Assembly: GCF_023657595.1 (NCBI RefSeq)
Contig: NZ_CP098323.1
Location: 892,001-956,000 of the forward strand
Source: Cytobacillus firmus
GTDB lineage: Bacteria > Bacillota > Bacilli > Bacillales > Cytobacillaceae
Length of the DNA: 64,000 nucleotides
Direction of reading: 5' to 3'
Numbering within the stretch: position 1 is the first letter of the stretch; each line of letters starts with the position of its first letter. The notes under the pieces were generated by a model. That model made no database searches, had not been told where the DNA came from, and saw only the letters and a program-made list of their open reading frames with translations. Shown here one piece after another: positions 1 through 9,695 of this stretch. The position numbers and the translations under genes were made by a program.

Positions 1-2
1 TT

Positions 3-677
<675 letters not shown>

Positions 678-682
678 TCATG

Positions 683-720
683 AACCAGGGGCATTGAATG
701 TTCCTGGTTTATTTACTTTT
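683..720 (+). terminator. Rho-independent terminator after mapB
   Basis: A 7 bp stem AACCAGG/CCTGGTT (683-689 with 703-709) is followed by a T-rich tract. It lies directly after the mapB stop and before the tyrS promoter, separating the two units. Confidence 0.7.
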
Positions 721-740
721 AAGATTTATTAAAAAAACAC

Positions 741-769
741 TTGAACATTCCAAAGCAATTCGCTAGAAT
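741..769 (+). promoter_or_regulatory. Predicted SigA promoter for the tyrS T-box leader
   Basis: TTGAAC at 741-746 and TAGAAT at 764-769 are separated by 17 bp, close to TTGACA-N17-TATAAT. Transcription would start near 776, just ahead of the T-box leader, which supports the assignment. Confidence 0.7.
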
Positions 770-782
770 AATAAAAATTTCA

Positions 783-1011
783 AATTTTAAAGTAATGACA
801 GAAATCAGTAGCTGTTTTCTCCCTGTTTTAGAGAGCTGATGCCCGGTGAAAATCAGCACATAGATAGCAGTGAATTACCTTCTTGAACTTTCTCTGTGAA
901 CAGAAGTAGCAGGGAACGGCTCGGACCGTTAATCCGCTGAGTGGAAGAGCAATCTTCAATAAGGGTGGTACCGCGTTAACCACGTCCCTTTCTTTAGGGG
1001 CGTGGTTTTTT
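783..1011 (+). promoter_or_regulatory. T-box leader (tRNA-Tyr-sensing) of tyrS
   Basis: The leader carries the T-box core AAGGGTGGTACCGCG at 961-975. Right after it comes a terminator hairpin (CCACGTCCC pairing with GGGGCGTGG, then a T run to 1011). Uncharged tRNA binding TGGT of the T-box is known to favour an antiterminator over this hairpin. A TAC tyrosine codon at 876-878, in a GAATTACC context after AGTGA, is the likely specifier and agrees with the downstream gene. Transcription of tyrS is therefore expected to rise when charged tRNA-Tyr is scarce. The specifier position is inferred by eye. Confidence 0.92.
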
Positions 1012-1031
1012 GTATTCCATAAACAGAAAGG

Positions 1032-2288
1032 ATGGAAATCATGGATAATTTTTTCGAAAAATTAACAGCCCAACAAAAGCTTGAAACAGAGAGGCAGCTT
1101 GAGATTTACTGCAATGGTGCCCAGGAGATTCTGCCAAAAGCCGAATTGAAGAATAAAATAGCCAAATCCATTTTTCAAAATCAGCCTTTAAAAATTAAGC
1201 TGGGTCTTGATCCCTCTGCTCCGGATGTCCATATCGGCCATACGGTCGTGCTGAATAAATTAAAGCAGTTCCAGGACAACGGCCACGTCATTCAGCTGAT
1301 CATTGGCGATTTTACAGGGAAAATTGGAGACCCGACAGGGAAATCTGCAGCCCGAAATCAGCTCACAGATGAAGAAGTGAAGCATAATGCCAAAACCTAC
1401 TTCGAGCAATTCAGCAAAGTGCTGGACATGGATAAAGTCGACCTTCACTACAACTCAGCATGGCTTTCTGACCTCCAGCTTGAAGACGTTATCCGCCTGT
1501 CTGCAAGCATAACGGTTGCCCGCCTGCTCGAACGAAATGACTTTTCAGAGCGCCTGGCCACAGGTAAGCCGATCTCGCTTCATGAGTTTTTCTACCCGCT
1601 GATGCAGGGCCACGACTCGGTTGTTCTCGAAAGTGATATCGAGCTTGGCGGAAATGACCAGCATTTCAATGTCCTGATGGGACGCCATCTGCAGGAGCAT
1701 TTTCAAAAAGAAAAGCAGGTTGTCATCCTGATGCCGCTCCTTGAGGGCCTGGATGGCAAAGAGAAAATGTCCAAATCGAAAAACAATTACATCGGTGTCG
1801 ATGAGGATCCTAATAATATGTATGGCAAAACGATGTCCATTCCGGATGAGCTGATTGTAAAATACTTCAATCTCGCAACAGATTTGCCGGTGACCGAAAA
1901 ACAGCAAATCGCGGAAGAACTGGAAAACGGAACTCTTCATCCGCGTGACGCCAAAATGCTCTTGGGAAGAACAATTGTCCGCATGTACCATGGTGCAGCT
2001 GAAGCCGAGAAAGCCGAACAGCATTTCCAAACCATTTTCCAAAAAGGAGCCATGCCGGATGAGATCCCGGAAACCGAATGGAGGGGTGAGGGTGAAATGT
2101 TCATTACCGACCTGATTGCCGGCCTTGGCCTGCTTTCATCCAAAACAGAAGCAAGAAAAATGATTGCAGGAGGCGGCATCCGTTTAAACGGAGAAAAAGT
2201 CAGCGATGCAAAGCTGCTCGTGAAAATTACAGACGGATTAGTTCTTCAGGCAGGAAAAAGAAAGTTTGTGAAACTGAGGCTGAACTAG
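1032..2288 (+). CDS. tyrS: Tyrosyl-tRNA synthetase, TyrZ-type
   Basis: Class I synthetase that charges tRNA-Tyr with tyrosine in the cytosol. The 418-residue product has the ATP-binding HIGH motif at residues 67-70 and the KMSKS loop at 245-249. The C-terminal 65 or so residues form an S4-like RNA-binding domain. The long helical N-terminus before HIGH and the [12 protein letters not shown] stretch fit the TyrZ branch of B. subtilis rather than the shorter TyrS branch. The start ATG at 1032 follows AGAAAGG; an in-frame ATG at 1041 is an alternative. Control is by the T-box leader immediately upstream, and the gene stands alone. Some Bacillaceae carry both TyrS and TyrZ; whether a second copy exists elsewhere cannot be seen here. 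Confidence 0.95.
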   Translation: MEIMDNFFEKLTAQQKLETERQLEIYCNGAQEILPKAELKNKIAKSIFQNQPLKIKLGLDPSAPDVHIGHTVVLNKLKQFQDNGHVIQLIIGDFTGKIGDPTGKSAARNQLTDEEVKHNAKTYFEQFSKVLDMDKVDLHYNSAWLSDLQLEDVIRLSASITVARLLERNDFSERLATGKPISLHEFFYPLMQGHDSVVLESDIELGGNDQHFNVLMGRHLQEHFQKEKQVVILMPLLEGLDGKEKMSKSKNNYIGVDEDPNNMYGKTMSIPDELIVKYFNLATDLPVTEKQQIAEELENGTLHPRDAKMLLGRTIVRMYHGAAEAEKAEQHFQTIFQKGAMPDEIPETEWRGEGEMFITDLIAGLGLLSSKTEARKMIAGGGIRLNGEKVSDAKLLVKITDGLVLQAGKRKFVKLRLN

Positions 2289-2366
2289 GCAAATCGCTTT
2301 TTTCCCCAATCCTTTTCAAGATATGATAGAATAGACGAAATTTTTAAAGAAAAGCGGGTGGAGAAA

Positions 2367-3362
2367 ATGAAAGCGGTCATTCATGAAGGTAAAGCCGGTC
2401 TTGCCGGGTTATCTTATGGTGAAATTGAAAAGCCTGAGCCGGGTGCCGGCGAAGTCAGGGTGAAATTAAAGACGGCAGGGCTGAACCATCGGGATTTATT
2501 TGTCCTGAACCGCCACAAGCCGGAAGATCCTGCGCTTGTCATCGGTTCAGACGGAGCGGGAATTATCGACGCAGTCGGAGATGGCGTTGCAGACATGAAG
2601 TCAGGCGATGAAGTTATCATCAATCCCGGACTCGGCTGGAAGGAAAAAAGCGAGGCACCCCCAGCCGGCTTTGAAATCGTCGGCTTGCCGTTTCATGGGA
2701 CATTTGCGGAATACATCATAATTCCGGCTGAAAACGCTGCACCCAAGCCAGGGTATTTAACCTGGGAGGAAGCGGGTGTCCTTTCCCTGGCAGCACTAAC
2801 CGCCTACAGAGCATTATTCACTAGAGGAAAGCTTCAGGCAGGCATGAAGGTGTTCATTCCCGGAATTGGAGGGGGTGTGGCAACCTTCTTAATGCAATTC
2901 GCAAAAGCGGCAGGGGCATCTGTGTATGTGGCTTCACGTTCAGAGGAAAAATGCCGAAGAGCTTTAGAAATTGGTGCAGATAAAGCCTTAAACAGCAGTG
3001 AAGAGTGGACGGAAGCCCTTGGCGGGGAAAAGGTGGATCTTGTCATTGAATCTGTTGGCCCGGCTACATTTAATAAATCTCTGGAAATCCTTCGGGGTGG
3101 CGGTACCATCGTAACATTTGGCTCCTCTACAGGGGATGTGCTGGAACTCAATCTCCGCAGCCTTTTTTACGCTCAGCAAAACATGCTTGGTTCAACAATG
3201 GGAAGTGCAGAGGAATACCATGAAATGCTCCATTTTATTGAAAAACATCAAATTAGGCCGGTTTTGGATCAGGCATTTCACCTGGAACAATATGAACAGG
3301 CTTTTGAAAAAATCGCAAACGCGGAGCAATGGGGGAAAATTGCTTTCAAAATCAGCGAATAA
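2367..3362 (+). CDS. yogA: Zinc-independent MDR alcohol dehydrogenase/quinone oxidoreductase-like protein
   Basis: A medium-chain dehydrogenase/reductase of 331 residues, cytosolic and NAD(P)H-linked; its substrate is unknown. The N-terminal GroES-like half includes GLNHRDLFV and VIGSDGAG. The Rossmann half has a glycine-rich IPGIGGGVATF loop, followed by SRSEEKC at the ribose-binding strand. The structural-zinc cysteine cluster of true alcohol dehydrogenases is absent, so it belongs to the zinc-independent group. The pattern is close to what I recall of B. subtilis YogA. I chose ATG 2367 because GGTGGAG lies just upstream; a GTG nine bases earlier is in frame but lacks a ribosome site. It converges on pgl and shares a bidirectional terminator with it. 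Confidence 0.85.
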   Translation: MKAVIHEGKAGLAGLSYGEIEKPEPGAGEVRVKLKTAGLNHRDLFVLNRHKPEDPALVIGSDGAGIIDAVGDGVADMKSGDEVIINPGLGWKEKSEAPPAGFEIVGLPFHGTFAEYIIIPAENAAPKPGYLTWEEAGVLSLAALTAYRALFTRGKLQAGMKVFIPGIGGGVATFLMQFAKAAGASVYVASRSEEKCRRALEIGADKALNSSEEWTEALGGEKVDLVIESVGPATFNKSLEILRGGGTIVTFGSSTGDVLELNLRSLFYAQQNMLGSTMGSAEEYHEMLHFIEKHQIRPVLDQAFHLEQYEQAFEKIANAEQWGKIAFKISE

Positions 3363-3367
3363 AAAAA

Positions 3368-3406
3368 GGGGTGAGATGCTGCAAAAAGCAGTATCTCACC
3401 CTTTTC
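3368..3406. terminator. Bidirectional terminator between yogA-like gene and pgl
   Basis: GGGTGAGATGCTGC at 3368-3381 pairs with its near-perfect complement at 3388-3401. Seven A residues lie on the left and a T run on the right, so it can stop transcription from both convergent genes. Confidence 0.85.
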
Positions 3407-4450
3407 TTATACATGTAAAAACTTCACACAAACCGGATCCGGTACTTTCACATCAGACTGAAGCAATGTAAGCTTCCCTGTATTTTCATTTCTCGAGAAC
3501 AAAACAATATTGCTTGAATTCTGGTTCGAGCCGATCAAAAATTTTTCAGATGGATCGAGTACAAAATCACGCGGCCAGTTTCCTTCTGTGGAGGTATGCT
3601 CCACAAATGCAAGCTCTCCATTATCCTGATTGACGGAGAAAACAGCAATGCTGTCATGCCCGCGGTTGCCGGCATAAACGAAGCGGCCGTCGGAAGAGAT
3701 ATGAATGGCGCTTCCCTGGTTATTTTCCGTAAAGCCTTCCGGAAGCGTGGTTATAGCCTGCTTTTGTACGAAGCTTCCATCTCCATGATACTGAAGCAAA
3801 AGAACTTCAGAGCTAAACTCGGTCATCACATAGGCATACTTGCCTTTTGGATGGAACACAAGGTGTCGGGGACCGCTGCCCGGCTTTACAGACAGGATAC
3901 CTTTTTCCTTCAGGATTCCTTCATTCACTTCATACGTAATCACCTGGTCTGTTCCCAGGTCAACTGCAGCTAAGTATTTTTCGTCCGGAGTCAGCCCGGC
4001 ATAGTGAGTATGCGGTTTTTCCTGCCTGCTGTCAGGACCTGATCCGCTATGCTCCATAACCGAAACAGCAGGATTTAATGAGCCGTCCTCATTTGTTAAG
4101 TAAGACTCGACTGTCCCTTTATGGTAGTTAGCACTGAAAACATTGCGCACGGAAGAATCCACACTGACATGGCATGGAGGGGATCCGGCAGAAACCTGGC
4201 TGTTGATTTTCTCAAGTGAACCGCTGCTGCTTTCAAGACGATACGCAGCCACTCCGCCGGATACGCCTTCCTTGGCTACCGAGTATAAAAATTGATTATC
4301 CCGGCTGATTGTCAGGTAGGTGGGATTATCCAATTGTGCTGCAGTCCTTACATCGGAAATTTTGCCTGCTTCTGTATCCAGAACAAATGAATATATCCCT
4401 TCACTTTCACCCTTTGTGTATGTGCCTATGTATCCTCTGTACTTGGTCAT
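3407..4450 (-). CDS. pgl: 6-phosphogluconolactonase, seven-bladed propeller type
   Basis: Predicted cytosolic lactonase of the Pgl/YkgB family, which hydrolyses 6-phosphogluconolactone in the oxidative pentose phosphate pathway. The 347-residue length matches the family. Repeating blade-like units occur along the chain, for example YLTISRDNQFLYSV, HVSVDSSVRNVFSANYHKG, GLTPDEKYLAAVDLG and HLVFHPKGKYAYVM. The N-terminal GYIGTYTKG is characteristic. A strong AGAGGAGG ribosome site precedes the ATG. It is a single gene convergent with the upstream oxidoreductase. Propeller lactonases vary in substrate, so the reaction is assigned from the family. Confidence 0.9.
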   Translation of the reverse strand: MTKYRGYIGTYTKGESEGIYSFVLDTEAGKISDVRTAAQLDNPTYLTISRDNQFLYSVAKEGVSGGVAAYRLESSSGSLEKINSQVSAGSPPCHVSVDSSVRNVFSANYHKGTVESYLTNEDGSLNPAVSVMEHSGSGPDSRQEKPHTHYAGLTPDEKYLAAVDLGTDQVITYEVNEGILKEKGILSVKPGSGPRHLVFHPKGKYAYVMTEFSSEVLLLQYHGDGSFVQKQAITTLPEGFTENNQGSAIHISSDGRFVYAGNRGHDSIAVFSVNQDNGELAFVEHTSTEGNWPRDFVLDPSEKFLIGSNQNSSNIVLFSRNENTGKLTLLQSDVKVPDPVCVKFLHV

Positions 4451-4530
4451 ATGAAGCCTCCTCTATATGTTTTCTCCTGAAAATACTCTATCATAATTTG
4501 CCTTCTAAACAAAAGGAAGAGGAATTTTGC

Positions 4531-4572
4531 ATGGGAAAAAGAATAGTAAAAGGTACATATAGGAGAGGATGA
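4531..4572 (+). CDS. Possible 13-residue upstream ORF
   Basis: A short frame, MGKRIVKGTYRRG, follows the ribosome-site-like AAGGAAGAGG. Its stop codon overlaps the ATG at 4569 of the next gene in an ATGA arrangement. This suggests either a translationally coupled leader peptide or chance. The peptide is very basic. No function can be assigned. Confidence 0.25.
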   Translation: MGKRIVKGTYRRG

Positions 4573-5339
4573 TGAGGTTGAACGCACCCCATTCGATATT
4601 GTCAGTCTGGAAAATCTTTGATCGTTTTCCGATGGAAACACTGACAAAAGCATGGTACTACGATAAAGCAGGAACGAAAAAGCAGAGAGATGTTTCTTTA
4701 ATGAAGGAGCACCGTGCCCAATATGGCATTGCCGGAAACTGTTTTGACCTCGCGATTTGGCTTCTCCATGAATTTAAGGAGGCAGGAATTCAGGCCTATC
4801 CTGTTGGCCACGATTTGAAAACACCTTCTGCACATGCAGCAGTGGTGGCGGTGGATGAAGAAGGCCGCCGCTTTCTATGTGATCTGGGCGACCAATGGCT
4901 GCAGCCCATATTAATTGATTCAAAGGCCCGGGATTTTACTCCTGAAAAAATAAGCGGATTTTTCCCGGCAGCAGATGTCCAGGTTTCATCTGAAAGCGGG
5001 CAGCTGGAAATTATCTATCACCGCCCCAACGGAAAAATATCGCAGCAGAGTTATGATACGGATCCGGTTGAACTGAATTCCTTTTTGGAAGCAGCAGAAC
5101 GATCGCAAAACTCTATTTATCCAAAAGCTTTACTGGAGCAGCGGCTTCTCTATAAAAGCGAAACCGCTCACTGGGAATTTTACAATTGGAAAAGCTTCCT
5201 CAGTACCACAGAAGGCCTGTACCATGATGTTCCTGCTGAATCTATTGAAGAATGGGCAGACCGTATTCATCAAAAGACAGGGTATAATCGGGAGTTTTTA
5301 ATAGAATCATTGGGCTTCTATAAAAAGCTGGGAGATTGA
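4569..5339 (+). CDS. Transglutaminase/arylamine-acetyltransferase-fold protein of unknown function
   Basis: A cytosolic protein of about 256 residues. It shows a Cys-His-Asp order typical of the papain/transglutaminase fold used by arylamine N-acetyltransferases: Cys in GNCFDLAIWLLHEF, His in SAHAAVV and Asp in RFLCDLGDQW. No signal peptide or membrane helix is visible. The C-terminal half (residues about 140-250) is not recognised. The start is uncertain: ATG 4569, ATG 4572 and TTG 4578 all sit behind AGGAGAGG, and the last has the best spacing. The triad supports a catalytic protein, but acetyltransferase, amidase or peptidase activity cannot be told apart from sequence alone. Confidence 0.7.
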   Translation: MMRLNAPHSILSVWKIFDRFPMETLTKAWYYDKAGTKKQRDVSLMKEHRAQYGIAGNCFDLAIWLLHEFKEAGIQAYPVGHDLKTPSAHAAVVAVDEEGRRFLCDLGDQWLQPILIDSKARDFTPEKISGFFPAADVQVSSESGQLEIIYHRPNGKISQQSYDTDPVELNSFLEAAERSQNSIYPKALLEQRLLYKSETAHWEFYNWKSFLSTTEGLYHDVPAESIEEWADRIHQKTGYNREFLIESLGFYKKLGD

Positions 5340-5392
5340 ATAACTGATGCCGGCTGAGAATCTTTTTATCTGAATGTCACTCAAAAACTGGA

Positions 5393-5590
5393 TTCGCTTA
5401 TAAAATGAGATTTCGCTCATAAACACAAAAACCTCGCTCATAAAATGGGAATTTCGCTCATAAACACAAAAAATCGCTCATAAAATGGGAATTTCGCTCA
5501 TAAACACAAAAAAATCGCTCATAAAATAGGAATTTCGCCCATAAATACAAAAATTGCTCATAACATCCCAAATTCCGCCCATAACGCGAG
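5393..5590. repeat. Direct tandem array built on CGCTCATAAA
   Basis: Ten consecutive half-units starting CGCTCATAA or a close variant (CGCTTATAA, CGCCCATAA) alternate with the tails AATGGGAATTT and ACACAAAAA. This gives about five full units of roughly 40 bp. The first and the last units are the most diverged. The array fills most of the gap between two genes and ends just ahead of a ribosome site. No long inverted repeat is apparent. It looks like a slippage-expanded intergenic repeat, not a CRISPR array. Confidence 0.85.
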
Positions 5591-5607
5591 TAACCAAAGG
5601 AGCTGCC

Positions 5608-5904
5608 ATGTACATTAAAATCTATCAATATCATATCCGCCCGGAAAACGAACAGGAATTGATGCTGGTCCAGCGGAAAGCTGGTAAAATCTACCGGAAT
5701 TACATCGAGGCTCAGACTAAAATGTTAAAAAATAAAAAAGATGAGACAAAGTGGACAGAAATCAGTTTTTTTAAGTCGGAAGAGGACTATCAAAGCAAGC
5801 TGCCGCTGATTAACAACGATCCCGGCATCCAGGAGCTTTACAAAAGGTTTGAATCACTTCTGATCAGTGATATAAGGGAAGAGGATTATGAGGAGTGGTT
5901 TTAA
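5608..5904 (+). CDS. Small conserved-looking protein, possible dimeric alpha-beta barrel
   Basis: A 98-residue soluble protein. The start ATG at 5608 is set by the ribosome site AAAGGAG; the frame remains open upstream into the repeat array, but that extension has no ribosome site and is repeat-derived. The pattern MYIKIYQYHIRPENEQEL, followed by helices and a WTEISFFKSEEDYQ strand, resembles the antibiotic-biosynthesis-monooxygenase/dimeric ferredoxin-like barrel superfamily. The similarity is structural and weak, and no catalytic residue can be named. It appears to be a single gene. Confidence 0.65.
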   Translation: MYIKIYQYHIRPENEQELMLVQRKAGKIYRNYIEAQTKMLKNKKDETKWTEISFFKSEEDYQSKLPLINNDPGIQELYKRFESLLISDIREEDYEEWF

Positions 5905-6025
5905 AAACTATAGCTACTGACTTTCCCTCTTAGGGAAAACCTCCTATTTATTTCCCATTCTGTCATTTTGAAGTTATAGTACGATATAATCGAAGAAAGA
6001 CATAAGAGGGGAGATATATACATAA

Positions 6026-6841
6026 ATGGAGCCTATTCATAAAGTTTCAGCGTATCTTACTCAAAATGCAGAGGTTTTATCTAGAGAACTGGTTAAAGAA
6101 ATCGTAAAGCGATTTGGTTTCGAAATCCCCAAACCGGAATTTGAGGCTGCCGTTTCGATGTATTTGGAGTTTATGAAGTTCCTGGGAACCATGATTGCAA
6201 GCAGCAATGACATGGTTCCTGAAGGGCTGGTTGAATGGAGCAAAGGAAATGGCGAACGGGCTGCCTCCGAGGGAGGGAAAATTTCTGATATCGTCATCCG
6301 GTATCCGGACACCCGCCTCGTTTTTACTGATAGATTAAAGAATATTGGCGAGAAGTTTGAATTAACGGCTGATGAGATTATTTCTATAGTTAAAAAAGTG
6401 AACTTTATGCTGGATATCAGCATCAATGAGACCGTATTTGCCTTTGAACGGCACTCCGAGGAACAACTGAGAGAGACGCAATCTCAGGTAAATGAGCTTT
6501 CTGCAGCCATTGTACCGATTCAGGACAGCATTGCAATCCTTCCATTGATCGGCAGCATAGACTATGACAGAGCTCAAATCATCATTGAGAAGACAGTCCC
6601 TCGGGTCAGTCAGCTGGGAATTGAAACCCTAATTATCGATTTTTCCGGCACGGTGAATATAGATGTTGAAATTGCCAATCATATTTTTGATATCCGGAAT
6701 ATTCTCCAGCTAATAGGTGTTAAGACCATTGCAACAGGTGTGAGACCGGATTTAGCAAAAAATGCTGTTGTCCTTGGCATTGACTTGTCATCCCTTGAAG
6801 TATACACGAACGTCCTGCAGGCGATTAGAAGCATTAAATAA
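6026..6841 (+). CDS. RsbR-type STAS-domain protein
   Basis: Predicted stressosome-type regulator of 271 residues. Residues 1-140 form an all-helical, non-heme N-terminal sensor-like region. Residues 160-271 form a STAS domain with IIDFSGTVNIDVEIANHIFD and IATGVRPDLAKNAVVLGIDLS. In RsbR proteins two threonines, in the D-x-(T/S)-G and TGxRP segments, are phosphorylated by RsbT; here the first position is serine (DFSG) and the second TG is kept. In B. subtilis such co-antagonists assemble with RsbS and control SigB. No rsbS, rsbT or sigB gene lies nearby, so this is an orphan paralog. The ribosome site GAGGGGAG precedes ATG 6026 at a rather long distance. It is followed by its own terminator. 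Confidence 0.85.
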   Translation: MEPIHKVSAYLTQNAEVLSRELVKEIVKRFGFEIPKPEFEAAVSMYLEFMKFLGTMIASSNDMVPEGLVEWSKGNGERAASEGGKISDIVIRYPDTRLVFTDRLKNIGEKFELTADEIISIVKKVNFMLDISINETVFAFERHSEEQLRETQSQVNELSAAIVPIQDSIAILPLIGSIDYDRAQIIIEKTVPRVSQLGIETLIIDFSGTVNIDVEIANHIFDIRNILQLIGVKTIATGVRPDLAKNAVVLGIDLSSLEVYTNVLQAIRSIK

Positions 6842-6854
6842 TGGTAATGAATGG

Positions 6855-6880
6855 AGCTGCTCATAAAGCGGCTTTTTTTT
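6855..6880 (+). terminator. Terminator after the STAS gene
   Basis: AGCTGC (6855-6860) pairs with GCGGCT (6868-6873) around a 7-base loop, followed by eight T residues. Confidence 0.75.
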
Positions 6881-6914
6881 ATAAAAATTAGAAAGTGGAA
6901 TATTTAAAAAACAA

Positions 6915-6943
6915 TTGTCGAACCCCAAGTCACATGATAGTAT
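6915..6943 (+). promoter_or_regulatory. Predicted SigA promoter of mtnKA
   Basis: TTGTCG at 6915-6920 and TAGTAT at 6938-6943 are spaced by 17 bp. The implied leader of about 70 nt is too short to hold an S-box (SAM) riboswitch, and no S-box motif is visible in the interval. Confidence 0.45.
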
Positions 6944-7018
6944 TTAGATATTTTCCAATATATTAAATTAACAAAATTATAGATACTATTAAAAAGATTC
7001 GTATGGGAGGCTTTTTGC

Positions 7019-8242
7019 ATGACTGTTTTTACATCCGCTTATTTTACAATGACTGAACAGGAAGCCATTGAATATGCCAGGACAAGGCTGAATTATTTTG
7101 CTCCAGATGCTGAATTGGACTGCAGGGAAATTGGCGATGGCAATTTGAACTATGTTTTCAGGCTGACTGACCATAAACACAAGAAGTCGCTGATTATCAA
7201 GCAGGCCGGACCGGTTGCCAGGATATCAGATGAATTTAAGCTGTCTCCTGACCGCAACCGTATTGAATATGAAATTCTTGATCTGCAAAACAAGCTCGCT
7301 TCTGGCTTCGTGCCACAAGTGTTTAACTACGATCCAGTAATGAATTGTACCGCAATGGAGGATCTGTCAGATTACACTATTATGAGAACAGCCTTAATGC
7401 AGCATGAAAAATTCCCGCTGTTTGCTGACCATATCTCGACTTTTCTGGTAAATACCTTATTGCTTACTTCAGATGTCGTAATGGGGCATAAGGAAAAGAA
7501 AGAGCTCGTCAAAAAGTTTATCAACCCGGAACTATGCGAAATTTCAGAGGACCTCGTCTTCACAGAACCGTTTTACGATTGTGTGAGAAATGAAGTGTTT
7601 GAAGGCACCAGGGAATTTGCCAAAAAGGAAATTTGGGAGGATCTAAAGCTTCAGCTTGAAACGGCAAAGCTTAAATTTGAGTTTATGACCAATGCCCAGT
7701 CCCTGCTGCATGGCGATCTGCACACAGGTTCAATTTTTGTAAAAGAAGATTCTACTAAAATTATTGATCCTGAGTTCGCCTTTTATGGCCCGGCCGGATA
7801 CGATATCGGAAACGTGATTGCCAACCTGATTTTCGCCTATGTGAATGCGAAATATACCATCACTGAAGATGAAGCAAGAACCGATCAGCTTGGTTATCTT
7901 GAAAACACAATAGAAGATATTATCGACTTGTTCCAAACGAAATTCCTGCAGGCCTGGGATGAGAAAGCAACTGAACAAACAGCCAGCTATGAAGGCTTTA
8001 AGGAATACTATCTTGATACAATTCTGCGTGACACAGCAGCAGTCACAGGACTTGAATTGTGCAGGAGAATTATCGGGCTGGCTTCTGTAAAGGATGTCAC
8101 ATCCATTGAAGATAACACCAGCAGAGCTGCAGCAGAAATGATTTGTCTGGCAGCCGGAAAAATGTTTATTATGGATAGGGAATCTTTTAAAACAGGAGCG
8201 GATTTTGTGCGCACTTTAAAAGACTGTGAAAAAAGATTCTAG
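7019..8242 (+). CDS. mtnK: S-methyl-5-thioribose kinase
   Basis: Phosphorylates methylthioribose to methylthioribose-1-phosphate in the methionine salvage pathway (cytosolic). The 407-residue product has the choline-kinase-like fold. It shows [12 protein letters not shown] near residue 40, LIIKQA as the ATP-anchoring lysine strand, the Brenner-type catalytic [10 protein letters not shown] and the metal-binding [10 protein letters not shown]. All are typical of MtnK. The ATG follows GGGAGGC. mtnA begins 10 bases after the stop, so the two genes form an operon that supplies consecutive steps. In B. subtilis the corresponding genes are governed by a SAM riboswitch; none is seen here. Confidence 0.95.
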   Translation: MTVFTSAYFTMTEQEAIEYARTRLNYFAPDAELDCREIGDGNLNYVFRLTDHKHKKSLIIKQAGPVARISDEFKLSPDRNRIEYEILDLQNKLASGFVPQVFNYDPVMNCTAMEDLSDYTIMRTALMQHEKFPLFADHISTFLVNTLLLTSDVVMGHKEKKELVKKFINPELCEISEDLVFTEPFYDCVRNEVFEGTREFAKKEIWEDLKLQLETAKLKFEFMTNAQSLLHGDLHTGSIFVKEDSTKIIDPEFAFYGPAGYDIGNVIANLIFAYVNAKYTITEDEARTDQLGYLENTIEDIIDLFQTKFLQAWDEKATEQTASYEGFKEYYLDTILRDTAAVTGLELCRRIIGLASVKDVTSIEDNTSRAAAEMICLAAGKMFIMDRESFKTGADFVRTLKDCEKRF

Positions 8243-8252
8243 AGGAGGCAGC

Positions 8253-9317
8253 ATGATGGGGAAACCAGTGGATGTGATCCAGTCTGTGAGATTGGACGAT
8301 GAAATCAATACACTCATTCTATTAGATCAAACAGTTCTGCCGAATGAAAAGAACTTTTTGCATTTGAAAGAATTAAAGGATATTTGGGATGCAATCTATC
8401 ATTTAAAGGTCCGAGGTGCACCTGCCATTGGAATAGCCGCGGCTTACGGTGTTTATTTGGGCACAAAGCAATCAGCCGCAGATAGCTATGAAGAACTTTA
8501 TCTGGATTTTAAAAAAGCGAAAGAATACCTGGCGTCATCACGGCCAACTGCTGTCAATCTGTTTTGGGCGCTCGACCGCATGGAAGCCCGTTTCCAGAAG
8601 GAAAAAGGTAAAGCTGCAGCGGAAATAAAGCAGGCCCTGAAAGCGGAAGCAGAAAAAATTCGTGCTGAGGATGAAAAAGTTTGCGAATCGATCGGACAGT
8701 ACGCGCTTTCTGTACTTGAGCCTGGATGGGGCATTCTGACACACTGTAATGCAGGAACAATTGCGACCGCTAAATATGGGACAGCCCTTGCTCCGATTTA
8801 TTTAGGGCAGGAAAAGGGATATGATTTTAAAGTATACGCCGATGAAACCCGCCCGCTTCTGCAGGGGGCCCGCCTGACCGCATGGGAGCTCGAAGAAGCA
8901 GGTGTGGATGTCACGCTGATCTGCGATAATATGGCCAGCATCGTCATGAAAGAAGGAAAGATTCAAGCTGTACTTGTCGGCTGTGACCGTGTTGCAGCCA
9001 ATGGTGATGCAGCCAATAAGATTGGAACATCCGGCGTTGCGATTCTCGCGAAACATTATAATATACCTTTCTATGTTTGTGCTCCGCTGTCAACAGTTGA
9101 TCTTGCATGCAAAACAGGGGACGACATCCATATTGAATTAAGAAATTCAGAAGAGATTACTTCTAAATGGTACGAAAAGCCGATGGCGCCAGAGGGTGTA
9201 AAAACCTATAATCCCGCCTTCGATGTAACAGATAGTGAACTGATCACAGGCATTATCACGGAAAATGGCATCGCGTATGCACCTTACACAGAAAGCCTTC
9301 CAAAGATGTTCAAATAA
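8253..9317 (+). CDS. mtnA: S-methyl-5-thioribose-1-phosphate isomerase
   Basis: Converts methylthioribose-1-phosphate to methylthioribulose-1-phosphate, the step after MtnK. Motifs include the substrate-binding [13 protein letters not shown], the catalytic cysteine in [10 protein letters not shown], the catalytic aspartate in [18 protein letters not shown] and CDNMAS. The product is about 354 residues, typical of the eIF2B-related MtnA family. I chose the ATG pair 8253/8256 because AGAGGAGG lies at 8241-8248; the frame is open further upstream into mtnK but without a ribosome site. The unit ends at a strong terminator, so later salvage genes (mtnW, X, B, D) are not in this operon. Confidence 0.95.
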   Translation: MMGKPVDVIQSVRLDDEINTLILLDQTVLPNEKNFLHLKELKDIWDAIYHLKVRGAPAIGIAAAYGVYLGTKQSAADSYEELYLDFKKAKEYLASSRPTAVNLFWALDRMEARFQKEKGKAAAEIKQALKAEAEKIRAEDEKVCESIGQYALSVLEPGWGILTHCNAGTIATAKYGTALAPIYLGQEKGYDFKVYADETRPLLQGARLTAWELEEAGVDVTLICDNMASIVMKEGKIQAVLVGCDRVAANGDAANKIGTSGVAILAKHYNIPFYVCAPLSTVDLACKTGDDIHIELRNSEEITSKWYEKPMAPEGVKTYNPAFDVTDSELITGIITENGIAYAPYTESLPKMFK

Positions 9318-9327
9318 GAAGAAATAG

Positions 9328-9357
9328 CCTCCTGACCAAGCGGTTAGGAGGATTTTT
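9328..9357 (+). terminator. Terminator of mtnKA
   Basis: CCTCCTGACC (9328-9337) pairs fully with GGTTAGGAGG (9342-9351) around an AAGC loop, followed by a T run. Confidence 0.9.
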
Positions 9358-9358
9358 A

Positions 9359-9695
9359 TTCTTCATATCTTTAAAGCGTTTAACTAGGAAAATGTCCCTG
9401 GCATCCATAAAAACGGAGTGTAATTTTACTCTTTGTATCTATCGAAGGAACTAATTTTTTTGGGGTAATTTATTTATTGCTGGAAATATTATGAATTTAA
9501 CAACATATGGATAGTGGAAAAATTTTGTAAATCAGTCAAAATGCCTGTTACTTTTTTAGAAGCTATGTTTCTATGCCTGATTCTAAAGTCTGATAATTAA
9601 ACATTTTAGCATATTGTTAGAGTCTGAATATTTTAAATATACTAGAAATACAACAGGAATCGACAGAAAAATATAGACTTGAGAGGAGAAAAAGG
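9359..9695. other. Gene-free AT-rich region before the first subtilase
   Basis: No convincing ORF is present. TTAAAGCGTTTAA at 9371-9383 is a near-perfect dyad resembling a CcpA cre box, but it misses conserved outer bases. The promoter is near the right end and the ribosome site GAGAGGAG is at about 9680. The long leader could hold further regulatory sites typical of secreted protease genes, but none is recognisable by eye. Confidence 0.4.
9614..9643 (+). promoter_or_regulatory. Predicted SigA promoter of the first S8 protease gene
   Basis: TTGTTA at 9614-9619 and TATACT at 9638-9643 are spaced by 18 bp and end about 50 bp before the start codon. Confidence 0.5.

Noticed and set aside
5393..5590. 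Possible CRISPR array
   Set aside because: Units are short, AT-rich and nearly contiguous, the intervening tails are themselves repeated rather than unique, and no cas genes are nearby.
9371..9383. CcpA cre site upstream of the first subtilase
   Set aside because: The dyad TTAAAGCGTTTAA lacks conserved outer cre bases and lies far upstream of the predicted promoter; kept only as a note.
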